Shown: in pieces, positions 1 to 6,190 of the stretch
Position numbering within the stretch: the stretch's first letter is position 1
Layout of the letters: each line of letters begins with the position of its first letter
Assembly (NCBI GenBank): GCA_900555875.1
Contig: USNB01000031.1
Span: forward strand, 1 to 10,326
Direction of reading: 5' to 3'
DNA length: 10,326 bases
Source: an uncultured Eubacteriales bacterium
GTDB lineage: Bacteria > Bacillota > Clostridia > Christensenellales > Pumilibacteraceae
The notes under the pieces: model-generated
The model's input: the letters and a program-made list of their open reading frames with translations, nothing else
The model's database searches: none
What the model was told of the DNA's origin: nothing
Position numbers and translations under genes: made by a program

Positions 1-2905
1 TTCCCGACTGCTTTAAGAAGGAGTGCCCTATGTAGTCCTCGGCGTTCTCATCGAGGTATACGTACTCATTGAGATCGGCGTCCCAGAAGCCGTGCTCGGA
101 TATAACTTCCACCGCGGTATCATCCGAGAACGTGAGCGTTATGACCTCGTAATGCCCCGTAAGTTCGCTGTCCACGAACACTATGGGCGCGGAGCCGAAC
201 GTTCCCGTCTCCATGTCCCACACAAGCAGCATCTCATCCCCCGTCAGATCTTCCACCGCTTTTTGGCTTCCGTTCGCAAGCGTTATGAGCGTGCCCGGAG
301 CGAGACAGGAGTCGTCGGGCGGGTTCGTAGTGTCGATGGTGCTGGAGTATGCTTTCATCGTACCGTCATCGGCATCAAGCTCGTTTGCATAGAATATCTT
401 TCGGTAATTATCATCGATATAACTTATAGCGATACTTGTTGCCGTAAGATTCTCCGTTATGTATATGTTCTTGGATTTGCCATTACCAAGCGTGACATAT
501 CCCGGGTCGGATAATCCTGACCATTTCTCCGCATCACCGGCATAACACATCTTGGTGTTGTATTCAAACTGACGATCCTCTCCGGTATTATTAGTTAAAT
601 TTATAGTCCACGTGTTGCCGTTCTTGCCAACGATCATCACCTTCATGCCGTTTTGCGTATAGCTTTGCGGCTTGGTATTTCCATACGCCTTCATCGTTCC
701 GTCGGGATCGAGCTCGTTGGCATAGAATATTTTCCGCTGAATACCGTTATCCTCCTTATATGATATGGCGATACTTGTTGCCGTAAGATTTTCCGTGATC
801 TCAAGCGGCTCTTCTGTCGTTGCACCATTTTTAAGATAAATATTTTTTACATCATCAAGATTTGTCCAGTGCTGTGCATCGCCTTCGTAACACAAACGGG
901 AATTGTAATAAAATGTCCTGTTCTCTCCTGTTTTGTTCGTAAGGTCTATAAGCCAAGTATTGTCGTTTTTACCGACGATATTTACTTTCATTCCATTGCA
1001 TGTGTAGCCACTGTATGAGACTGTAGATTTATTCGGAATAAGTCTATTCCTACTTGAAGATACTTGGCTGCCGTATGTTATATAACGTGTACTACCTACT
1101 ATATAACTAAATGCCACGCTGCTTGCATAATTATTTTCCTCTATCCCGACAGTTTTTGATGCACCTGCCGGCAGATCAAAATAATCGATATGGCTTAGAC
1201 TGGTCCATGCTTTTGCGTCACCGTCAAAACATGTTTTCATATTATATACAACACGCACTTTTGAGCTTAAAGGATTAGTAACTTGGATATTCCATCCACC
1301 GCCGCCAGTGCAACCACCGCCTTCTGCCATAACACCTACATTTTTCAATATAAGCCTGTTGGGATTATCCATTGCCCATAATATGTTACCTATATTAAGT
1401 AGCTTCGCATCTTCATTCGATATCTTTATATCGTCTGCACCTTCTATCAAGAGCTCCTTGATTTCCGCTCCGGTTAGACTTGAATCGTATGACGCCAACA
1501 GCGCAGCCGCGCCGCTTACATGCGGAGCCGCCATGGATGTGCCATTCTTCTTACCATAATCGTCCCCCGGAATTGTACTGTAAATGCCATTACCCGGCGC
1601 ATATATATCTACGGCTTGACCGTAATTCGAACCTTGCGCATTACCGTCCCCATCATACCCCCAATCGGCTGCCGTCGGGCGTTTTCCGTTACTTTTTATT
1701 GCCCCGACTGAAATCAAATTATCCAAATCAAACATGTCGATTGTAGAGTATGTGTCAACGTTTGTATTATTATTACCTGCTGCCCACACAAATAATCCAG
1801 GAAATTGGGATATTGCAGATAAAAGACTAGTTCTTATACCGAAATTACTAACACTATAGTTCAAAACGGATATTTGCTCGTCTGTTCCCCATAATTCTGT
1901 CGCATATTTTATCGCAGAACTTACTGCATTCGTATCAAAATAATATTTTTGATCTTCAGAATCCCAATAACAAGCCTGTAACGGTACCAATGTTATATCC
2001 TGCGCAACACCTGTTATGCCTTCTCCGTTATCTCCTTTAGCTCCGATAGTCCCGGCTACATGTGTACCGTGTCCCTCCCCGTCATCATCTGTCACACTGT
2101 TATTGTTATAAAAATCCCAGCCTTCGGCTAAATTATCTACGAGATCCGCATGTTCGGATATGCCCGTATCTATAACTCCCACTCTAACATCTTTTGATCC
2201 CGTCGTGACTTCCCAAGCAAGTTCCGCATTGATCCCATATGTATCCGTCAAGCCCCAAAGTTTACCGTAATCGGGATCATCGGGTTCGGTCGAACTCGCC
2301 GGAGACGCGTTCTGCTGCATTGAAGTTTGTTGCGCTTCAACAACCTCATTTTCAGAAATCAGCGGATTTATCTCATATATGTAATTGGGTTCCGCGGACA
2401 CGACCCCGTCGATCTTCTCCAAAAGTTCTATGGTATTCAAAACGTCTTGTTTTGAATTGCCGGAAATTTCCATGGATATTATTTGTCTGAAATCGATCTT
2501 TTCCAAATGGTTTTTCAATACAGCATTATTCTCCACCGCATCACCGTAATCGCTTAAATCCTCGATATATGTATATTCGATACCGTCAAATAAATCGCTG
2601 TAAAACTCTTCCGACAATCCGTTATAATCGCTGATCTGTTCGTCGAGAACTATCATGACACTGCCTGTCTGAAAGTCATCGTTTATTGTTGCGTCACAAT
2701 AGATCTTCTCTCCGGGCTGTAATTCAAAAACATTATCATCCGATTCCGAACCGATACTATTTCCCGCTCCTTCCGCATAAGCGACATGTATACCTGCATT
2801 GAGCGCGATAAGCGTTAAATGCGGTATCACGCAAGCCACAGCTATTGCAATCGCACATATGGCTACCAAAACCGTCAAACTTATTTTTCCGATACTATTT
2901 TTCAT
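1..2905 (-). CDS. Secreted subtilisin-family (S8) protease with tandem modules and C-terminal Hint domain, 3' end cut off
   Basis: The frame is open from ATG at 2905 to the window edge: 968 residues and no stop. AGGAAGA lies 8 nt before the start. Residues 1-44 form a long signal peptide with possible cleavage after AYA. Residues about 50-205 look like an inhibitory propeptide, including VVSAEPNY near 168-175. The catalytic domain spans about 209-495: Asp246 in VIDTG, His279 in GHGTHVAGTIG, oxyanion Asn378 in AAGNN, and Ser457 in GTSMAAPHVSG, so the triad is complete. Three modules follow (about 525-631, 632-746, 747-861), each with a C-[FY]-x-G-D-A-x-x-W motif. A Hint-type domain starts at Cys867 (CLAPGTLITLANGSQKAVEDL shortened: CLAPGTLITL) and contains VEVISEHGF with His938; its last part is outside the window. 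From the families, I infer an exported, autoactivated serine protease that may also self-process at the Hint domain. Its substrate is unknown. It is probably the last visible gene of the operon starting near 4708. Confidence 0.93.
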   Translation of the reverse strand, partial: MKNSIGKISLTVLVAICAIAIAVACVIPHLTLIALNAGIHVAYAEGAGNSIGSESDDNVFELQPGEKIYCDATINDDFQTGSVMIVLDEQISDYNGLSEEFYSDLFDGIEYTYIEDLSDYGDAVENNAVLKNHLEKIDFRQIISMEISGNSKQDVLNTIELLEKIDGVVSAEPNYIYEINPLISENEVVEAQQTSMQQNASPASSTEPDDPDYGKLWGLTDTYGINAELAWEVTTGSKDVRVGVIDTGISEHADLVDNLAEGWDFYNNNSVTDDDGEGHGTHVAGTIGAKGDNGEGITGVAQDITLVPLQACYWDSEDQKYYFDTNAVSSAIKYATELWGTDEQISVLNYSVSNFGIRTSLLSAISQFPGLFVWAAGNNNTNVDTYSTIDMFDLDNLISVGAIKSNGKRPTAADWGYDGDGNAQGSNYGQAVDIYAPGNGIYSTIPGDDYGKKNGTSMAAPHVSGAAALLASYDSSLTGAEIKELLIEGADDIKISNEDAKLLNIGNILWAMDNPNRLILKNVGVMAEGGGCTGGGGWNIQVTNPLSSKVRVVYNMKTCFDGDAKAWTSLSHIDYFDLPAGASKTVGIEENNYASSVAFSYIVGSTRYITYGSQVSSSRNRLIPNKSTVSYSGYTCNGMKVNIVGKNDNTWLIDLTNKTGENRTFYYNSRLCYEGDAQHWTNLDDVKNIYLKNGATTEEPLEITENLTATSIAISYKEDNGIQRKIFYANELDPDGTMKAYGNTKPQSYTQNGMKVMIVGKNGNTWTINLTNNTGEDRQFEYNTKMCYAGDAEKWSGLSDPGYVTLGNGKSKNIYITENLTATSIAISYIDDNYRKIFYANELDADDGTMKAYSSTIDTTNPPDDSCLAPGTLITLANGSQKAVEDLTGDEMLLVWDMETGTFGSAPIVFVDSELTGHYEVITLTFSDDTAVEVISEHGFWDADLNEYVYLDENAEDYIGHSFLKQSG
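323..1333 (-). repeat. Tandem modules of about 115 residues inside the protease gene
   Basis: Two adjacent modules are closely alike: residues 632-746 and 747-861. They share NGMKV, IVGKN, NTW, LTN.TGE, CY.GDA..W, ENLTATSIAISY, RKIFYANELD and GTMKAY. The DNA is also alike; a 23-bp stretch is identical at 429-451 and 768-790. A third, diverged copy precedes them (residues about 525-631, coordinates 1013-1333), recognisable from W538 aligned with W651 and W766 and from CFDGDAKAW. The high DNA identity of the last two suggests recent duplication. They probably form beta-rich spacer or binding domains between protease and Hint domain; this is inference. Confidence 0.85.
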
Positions 2906-2964
2906 TATAGTTTTCTTCCTTATGAAAATAAAACAAAACTTCGTTGATCGAACACGATTAATAT

Positions 2965-3525
2965 TTAGTTTTCAGCCGGCTCATCTAAATGATTCGGACA
3001 CACCTCTCTCGCAAAAGCATATATCTGCAACTTATATACGGCGTCGACAACGGCTTGTTTGCTCTTCTCTTTGAGTGTTATAAGATACATTTGATCTCCG
3101 GGACGTTGATTGTTTTCGGTATAGTCCACGATCAATTCTACTTTTTCCGCTTCGATCATGTGAAAGTCTTCTACAGTGAACCTCTTTTGATAAAAATATT
3201 TATCGACGGTCAAAAGCACTTCTCCCTCTTCGAAATTTTCGTTTACGTTTCCTTCCCAATATATTTTTTCTTCCAATACGGAATTGTCCACCTGTTCGAG
3301 CGTGCCCGATACGAGATCGTCTATCCACTGTTTTTCGGACTCTATGTATATATAATTCTTGCAGAATATCTCATACGCGCTCAAACCGTCGCGCCCGTCA
3401 TTGCCGTCGCGCCCGTCATTGCCTTTAATGCACTCCTCTCCGCAGCCCGTTATGACTATGGATAATGCAAGTATGAGCAACACCACGAGTGTCACGCATA
3501 CGATTTTCCTCCTCTTTGTTTCCAT
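2965..3525 (-). CDS. Lipoprotein with short collagen-like segment
   Basis: This 186-residue protein starts at ATG 3525 with AAAGGAGG 7 nt upstream. Residues 1-28 are a lipoprotein signal: basic N-terminus, hydrophobic core, and lipobox I-T-G-C with Cys28, which predicts lipid anchoring on the outer face of the cell membrane. Residues 35-47 are Gly-X-Y triplets (GNDGRDGNDGRDG). They run into LSAYEIF and then a Trp-containing segment (KQWIDDLVSG). This resembles the G-x-SAYEIA...EEWL motif that often follows Gly-X-Y repeats in Firmicutes surface proteins and phage tail proteins. The C-terminal two thirds are acidic, mixed alpha/beta in look, and not recognised. It lies 59 bp before the protease start with no terminator between, so the two are probably co-transcribed and may work together at the surface. 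Function unknown. Confidence 0.87.
   Translation of the reverse strand: METKRRKIVCVTLVVLLILALSIVITGCGEECIKGNDGRDGNDGRDGLSAYEIFCKNYIYIESEKQWIDDLVSGTLEQVDNSVLEEKIYWEGNVNENFEEGEVLLTVDKYFYQKRFTVEDFHMIEAEKVELIVDYTENNQRPGDQMYLITLKEKSKQAVVDAVYKLQIYAFAREVCPNHLDEPAEN
3386..3421 (-). repeat. Perfect 18-bp tandem repeat coding for Gly-X-Y triplets
   Basis: Two identical 18-bp copies (3386-3403 and 3404-3421) encode GNDGRD twice. Identity at the DNA level, including third positions, points to recent slippage, so repeat number may vary between strains. Confidence 0.9.
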
Positions 3526-3538
3526 ATTATTACCTCCT

Positions 3539-3664
3539 TTATTCTACTTTTTGCCCCCCATTCACGTTATCTATAACTTTTCCCTTCTCATGATATTTCC
3601 CTCCCTTGTAATTGCAAATAATGTTTGGTCGGTCTTGGTCTCCAATAATCTTACACCGGATCAT
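3539..3664 (-). CDS. Possible small protein of 41 residues between two lipoprotein genes
   Basis: An ATG at 3664 opens a frame of 41 codons ending 13 bp before the next gene; its stop TAA runs directly into that gene's AGGAGG. The product is hydrophilic and basic, with KGGKYHEKG in the middle and no signal peptide or recognised motif. A weak purine-rich stretch (AGAGGAAA) lies somewhat far upstream of the start. The frame stays open farther upstream to a GTG at 3757, but that would overlap the preceding gene by 74 bp. It may equally be an untranslated spacer, and its KGGKYHE part is the same DNA motif found in the leader at 4567-4587. I rate it doubtful. Confidence 0.25.
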   Translation of the reverse strand: MIRCKIIGDQDRPNIICNYKGGKYHEKGKVIDNVNGGQKVE

Positions 3665-3683
3665 GGTAGATGTACTTTCCTCT

Positions 3684-4472
3684 TTACTCACCTCCTTTGG
3701 GATCAGGTTCCCACTTAGCATATAATATGGTCTCCTGATAAACCACCTCCTCTTCACCGTTTTCGTTTATTTCGATTTTTTCTTCCGGTAATGTGTCCGT
3801 TTCAAAATCCCATTCGTTTATGCATTCCGGTTCTTTATACCAGCCGCCGAATACATATCCTTCTCTTTCGGGTGCGGGCGGAATGAATTCGATCGTACTG
3901 CCGTAATTGCAATCGTCTATCCAATAATACTCGTCACCATTTTCATTTTTGTAATTATAGTAGTAAGATACATTCGCGCTTGCAGTATTGATAGAATTCA
4001 TATAACCCGTTTCATATCTAATACGCGGAAAATACACATCACTACCAAGTTTTACTAAAACCACAAAAGAATACGCATCGAGTTCAGGATACATTATTTT
4101 ATCTAAATTATCACATTGAGCAAATGCGGAATTGCTTATTTCTATTGCAGACTCAAAATAAACCTTTTCCAACATCTCACTGTGTATTATAGCCGGAGAT
4201 AGATTACTGATAATTGACGCATAGCCCAAGCATTTGACTTTCATCCCTTCGATATATTCCGGGATCACTAAAAATCTTTGCGAGTTGCCCTGCTCCGTCG
4301 TGCCTTCTATTTCGCAATAGTCATCGTAAAAGCGCACTATAAAATCACCGACTTCCCGCCTTTCGTAAGGCAGCGGTTCCGGGTCGCTTAAACATGTGCT
4401 TCCCGTAAATACGAATACGCACAGCGCAGCAAGCAATAATGCTATCGATATCTTTACTACAGCCTTTTTCAA
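3684..4472 (-). CDS. Exported surface protein with BspA-like leucine-rich motifs and InlB-type B-repeat
   Basis: This 262-residue protein starts at TTG 4472. The codon just before it is an in-frame TAG, and AAGGAGG sits 7 nt upstream, so no longer start is possible. Residues 1-27 are a signal peptide. Cys27 in TGSTC could be a lipidation site, but the lipobox is atypical. Residues 67-129 carry two BspA-like leucine-rich motifs (VIPEYIEGMKVKCLGY and EISNSAFAQCDNLDKI). Residues about 184-254 form an InlB B-repeat/Listeria-Bacteroides repeat: REGYVFGGWYKEPEC, then W-D-F, then ILYAKWEP. Such proteins are usually surface binding or adhesion proteins. Here it is the first gene of the operon that continues to the collagen-like lipoprotein and the protease. 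No ligand can be named. Confidence 0.87.
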   Translation of the reverse strand: MKKAVVKISIALLLAALCVFVFTGSTCLSDPEPLPYERREVGDFIVRFYDDYCEIEGTTEQGNSQRFLVIPEYIEGMKVKCLGYASIISNLSPAIIHSEMLEKVYFESAIEISNSAFAQCDNLDKIMYPELDAYSFVVLVKLGSDVYFPRIRYETGYMNSINTASANVSYYYNYKNENGDEYYWIDDCNYGSTIEFIPPAPEREGYVFGGWYKEPECINEWDFETDTLPEEKIEINENGEEEVVYQETILYAKWEPDPKGGE

Positions 4473-4504
4473 CTAAACACCTCCTTATCGATCTTTATTT
4501 TCAT
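4469..4504 (-). CDS. Possible 11-residue leader peptide overlapping the start of the surface-protein gene
   Basis: ATG at 4504 opens MKIKIDKEVFS and stops at TGA 4471-4469, which overlaps the TTG start of the next gene as TTGA. It has its own AAGGAGG 8 nt upstream. Its last codons contain the ribosome binding site of the downstream gene. This layout would allow translational coupling. Two further mini-ORFs lie upstream in the same leader: 4571-4542 (MRKVISHVV, with AGGAGG) and 4685-4653 (MMREESLLSA). I cannot tell whether any of them is translated. Confidence 0.3.
   Translation of the reverse strand: MKIKIDKEVFS
4480..4486 (-). promoter_or_regulatory. Ribosome binding site that fixes a TTG start
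   Basis: AAGGAGG lies 7 nt before the TTG at 4472. With the in-frame TAG directly before that TTG, it decides the start of the 262-residue surface protein. Confidence 0.8.
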
Positions 4505-4714
4505 ATCGCTTTCCTCCTTGTTGTCTGTTTTCAAATCATACCTATACTACATGTGATATTACCTTCCTCATGATATTTTCCTCCTTTGAATTGATTGATT
4601 GTTATACAAACTCATACTCGCATTCGGTCGCATTTGCTACGAATGACTTGTCCTACGCCGACAGCAAACTTTCTTCCCGCATCATCTCCCGTTCATCATT
4701 ATATTTACATAAAT

Positions 4715-4743
4715 ATTATATCATTGAATACGTCTAATGGCAA
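4715..4743 (-). promoter_or_regulatory. Predicted sigma-A promoter of the surface-protein/protease operon
   Basis: The -35 box TTGCCA (4738-4743) and the -10 box TATAAT (4715-4720) are separated by 17 bp, close to the housekeeping consensus. Transcription would start near 4708, giving a leader of about 236 nt before the TTG at 4472. The GTTACAT array starts 12 bp upstream of the -35 box. Confidence 0.75.
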
Positions 4744-4754
4744 TATCTGTCCGA

Positions 4755-4837
4755 GTTACATCTCGTTACATCTTGTTACATTTCATGTTGCATTGCACGT
4801 TACATACATGTTACATTCACGTTACATTATGCAACAT
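4755..4837 (-). promoter_or_regulatory. Operator-like array of GTTACAT units upstream of the surface-protein operon
   Basis: On the plus strand, GTTACAT begins at 4755, 4765, 4775, 4799, 4810 and 4821, with GTTGCAT at 4787. An inverted unit ATGCAAC follows at 4829-4835, inside ATGCAACAT (4829-4837). Unit spacing is 10-12 bp, about one DNA turn, so all units face the same side. Many extend to ATGTTACAT-like palindromes (ATGT-N-ACAT). The position directly upstream of the -35 box is typical of activator binding. It lies between the terminator of the neighbouring gene and the promoter. Confidence 0.75.
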
Positions 4838-4866
4838 GGCGCCGGGATATCTCTTTTTTACACGAC

Positions 4867-4900
4867 AAAAGCGAAGCGGATATCATTCCGCTTCGCTTTT
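4867..4900 (-). terminator. Intrinsic terminator after the small secreted protein gene
   Basis: A perfect 14-bp inverted repeat (AAAAGCGAAGCGGA at 4867-4880, complement at 4887-4900) encloses a 6-nt loop. On the minus strand the stem ends in TTTT and lies 28 nt after the stop codon at 4929. The symmetric A/T flanks mean it could also act on the plus strand. It separates this gene from the next promoter. Confidence 0.9.
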
Positions 4901-4928
4901 ATCGTACAGATACGGTTTACACTATCCG

Positions 4929-5432
4929 TTATACGGCATTACCGCTCGCATTACACAGAACAGGCCCGGACGTCATCGTTTTCCAATCGTCCCCGTCTAT
5001 CTTGTAGCGTATGCGCCCCAGCCAATATCTCTGCTCGCCGTCCGTGGATGCACGCGCCTCTATTTGTTCGCCCATGTTCAGGTCGCTCGTATATGAAGAT
5101 GTTTCGAGCGTCATCTCCGCATATTCGGCAGTAAACGTTTCGGACGAATAGAGATATATGTAGACCTGAACCGTGGACGGAAACAACGTAAATGTATTTT
5201 CCGCCATAGCCCACACCTCTCCGTTTCCGCCATAAAGGTTTAATTCCAATTGAGTAAACAGACGGGGCTGTACAGTATCCGCCTCAGTCGTTTCGATCAC
5301 GGAATTTTCTTCCGCCTCGGCAGCCGATACATTTAATGCCGAAGGCAGAAGCGCCACAAGGGTAATCGCCGCTGCCATTATGACAAGAAGCATGACCATG
5401 AACAGCCTGACATTGCGTTTCGTTTTTAACAT
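4929..5432 (-). CDS. Small secreted protein of unknown family
   Basis: This 167-residue protein starts at ATG 5432 with GGAGG 5-6 nt upstream. Residues 1-38 are a signal peptide with basic start (MLKTKR), a long hydrophobic core and likely cleavage at VSA-AEA. There is no lipobox and no second membrane segment. The mature part (about 130 residues) is acidic at first and then rich in aromatic, Thr and Ser residues in short alternating patterns (VQVYIYLYSS, YWLGRIRYKI), which suggests a beta-sandwich. A single Cys160 is near the C-terminus. I do not recognise the family. It forms its own transcription unit, with promoter at 5453-5481 and terminator at 4867-4900. It shares the GTTACAT array with the surface-protein operon, so it is probably expressed under the same conditions. 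It directly follows the membrane-bound regulator gene and might be a ligand, an inhibitor or an envelope-stress product; these are guesses. Confidence 0.85.
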   Translation of the reverse strand: MLKTKRNVRLFMVMLLVIMAAAITLVALLPSALNVSAAEAEENSVIETTEADTVQPRLFTQLELNLYGGNGEVWAMAENTFTLFPSTVQVYIYLYSSETFTAEYAEMTLETSSYTSDLNMGEQIEARASTDGEQRYWLGRIRYKIDGDDWKTMTSGPVLCNASGNAV

Positions 5433-5452
5433 AATGACCTCCGTTTTCTTTT

Positions 5453-5481
5453 ATTATAACGGAAATGCCATACCGACGCAA
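5453..5481 (-). promoter_or_regulatory. Predicted promoter of the small secreted protein, with weak -35
   Basis: A perfect -10 box TATAAT (5453-5458) lies 17 bp from TTGCGT (5476-5481), which matches only the TTG of the -35 consensus. The operator-like array begins about 9-11 bp upstream. A good -10, a poor -35 and sites just upstream fit an activator-dependent promoter. Confidence 0.65.
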
Positions 5482-5489
5482 GGAAAAGC

Positions 5490-5530
5490 ACGTTACATCA
5501 TGTTACATGCATGTTGCATACATGTTACAT
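5490..5530 (-). promoter_or_regulatory. Operator-like array of ATGTTACAT units upstream of the small secreted protein
   Basis: Four units on the plus strand: ACGTTACAT at 5490-5498, ATGTTACAT at 5500-5508, ATGTTGCAT at 5511-5519 and ATGTTACAT at 5522-5530. Spacing is 10, 11 and 11 bp. The last unit overlaps the stop codon of the XRE regulator gene. Unit sequence, spacing and distance to the -10 box match the array at 4755-4837. Confidence 0.75.
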
Positions 5531-6148
5531 CTCATGCGAGTATGCTTTTTTTCTGAACCTGATATAACCGAATACAGACAGTATTTCGAATGCAGCCAAG
5601 GCAACGGTCACGACAAGCATAAGTATGAAAACAGGCAACGGCGTGGAGTAGTTATATGTAGGCGTTAACAGTCCTTTTCCCGTCCCGGGAACATATAACG
5701 TGCATCCCATTATGATCGTGACAAACAACGAGATCGCAAACAGCGCAGCTAAGACGGCGATCGCTACTATGCGCCTGCGACGCGTACGTGAATATAATAT
5801 ACGCACTACCCGGCAGTTATCGGCAGCACATGATCCGACAGCCGCCGACGGCTTGTCGCATATCGTGCTTTCGGCTGTCGCGTCATCGCAGACGGCAGCA
5901 GATATTTCGGACTCGGTACTCTTGAGCGAAGAACTGTCGCTTCCGGACACATTCAAACAATAGGCTTCATTTTCCGGCCCAAGTACTTTACAGATCGCGG
6001 AAATGTTTTCTGCTTTAGGTTCGGAAATACCGCTTTCCCAACGATATACCGTCTGACGTGAAACGCCGATAGCGTCGGCAAACTCCTCCTGCGACATCCC
6101 TTTTTTCACGCGCATAGCTTCCAATTTTTTTCCGAGCGTTTTCGACAA
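5525..6148 (-). CDS. XRE-type transcriptional regulator with two membrane helices
   Basis: This 207-residue protein starts at TTG 6148 with GGGGGAA 9 nt upstream; no ATG or GTG precedes it in frame before a stop at 6187-6185. Residues about 4-60 are an HTH_3/XRE (Cro/C1-type) domain (MRVKKGMSQEEFADAIGVS, then RQTVYRWESGISEP). A Ser/Ala/Cys-rich linker covers about 61-118. A basic stretch RTRRRR precedes a first hydrophobic helix (about 127-149). A 20-residue external loop and a second helix (about 171-193) follow, with a basic tail. The predicted topology has the DNA-binding domain in the cytoplasm, tethered to the membrane. Both nearby promoters downstream carry the same repeat array, so it is the best local candidate for their regulator. 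It has its own promoter at 6191-6219. HTH identity is certain; target and signal are inferred. Confidence 0.9.
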   Translation of the reverse strand: MSKTLGKKLEAMRVKKGMSQEEFADAIGVSRQTVYRWESGISEPKAENISAICKVLGPENEAYCLNVSGSDSSSLKSTESEISAAVCDDATAESTICDKPSAAVGSCAADNCRVVRILYSRTRRRRIVAIAVLAALFAISLFVTIIMGCTLYVPGTGKGLLTPTYNYSTPLPVFILMLVVTVALAAFEILSVFGYIRFRKKAYSHEM

Positions 6149-6190
6149 GTCCTTATATTCCCCCGATTTATATACACTTATGTTTTATGT

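Noticed and set aside
2..307. Intein inside the protease
   Set aside because: The Hint segment follows the spacer modules, after a complete protease domain, and does not interrupt a conserved domain. No downstream extein is visible, so a C-terminal Hint domain is the better reading. The missing left flank leaves some doubt.
3605..3655. Internal promoter between the two lipoprotein genes (TTGGAG-17-ATTATT)
   Set aside because: Both boxes are poor matches and there is no repeat array or other support; read-through from the upstream promoter explains expression.
3539..3757. 72-residue minus-strand frame starting at GTG
   Set aside because: The GTG has no ribosome binding site and the frame overlaps the end of the LRR/B-repeat gene by 74 bp. 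Only the shorter 41-residue version from ATG 3664 was kept, at low confidence.
4755..4837. CRISPR-like array of short repeats
   Set aside because: The units are only 7-9 bp and are separated by 3-5 bp, with no spacers of 25-40 bp and no cas genes. Position relative to promoters fits operators.
4755..5530. LytTR-type direct repeat operators
   Set aside because: The LytTR consensus has nine-base repeats about 21 bp apart with a purine two bases after GTT. Here that base is C (GTTAC), the spacing is 10-12 bp, and no LytTR gene is present.
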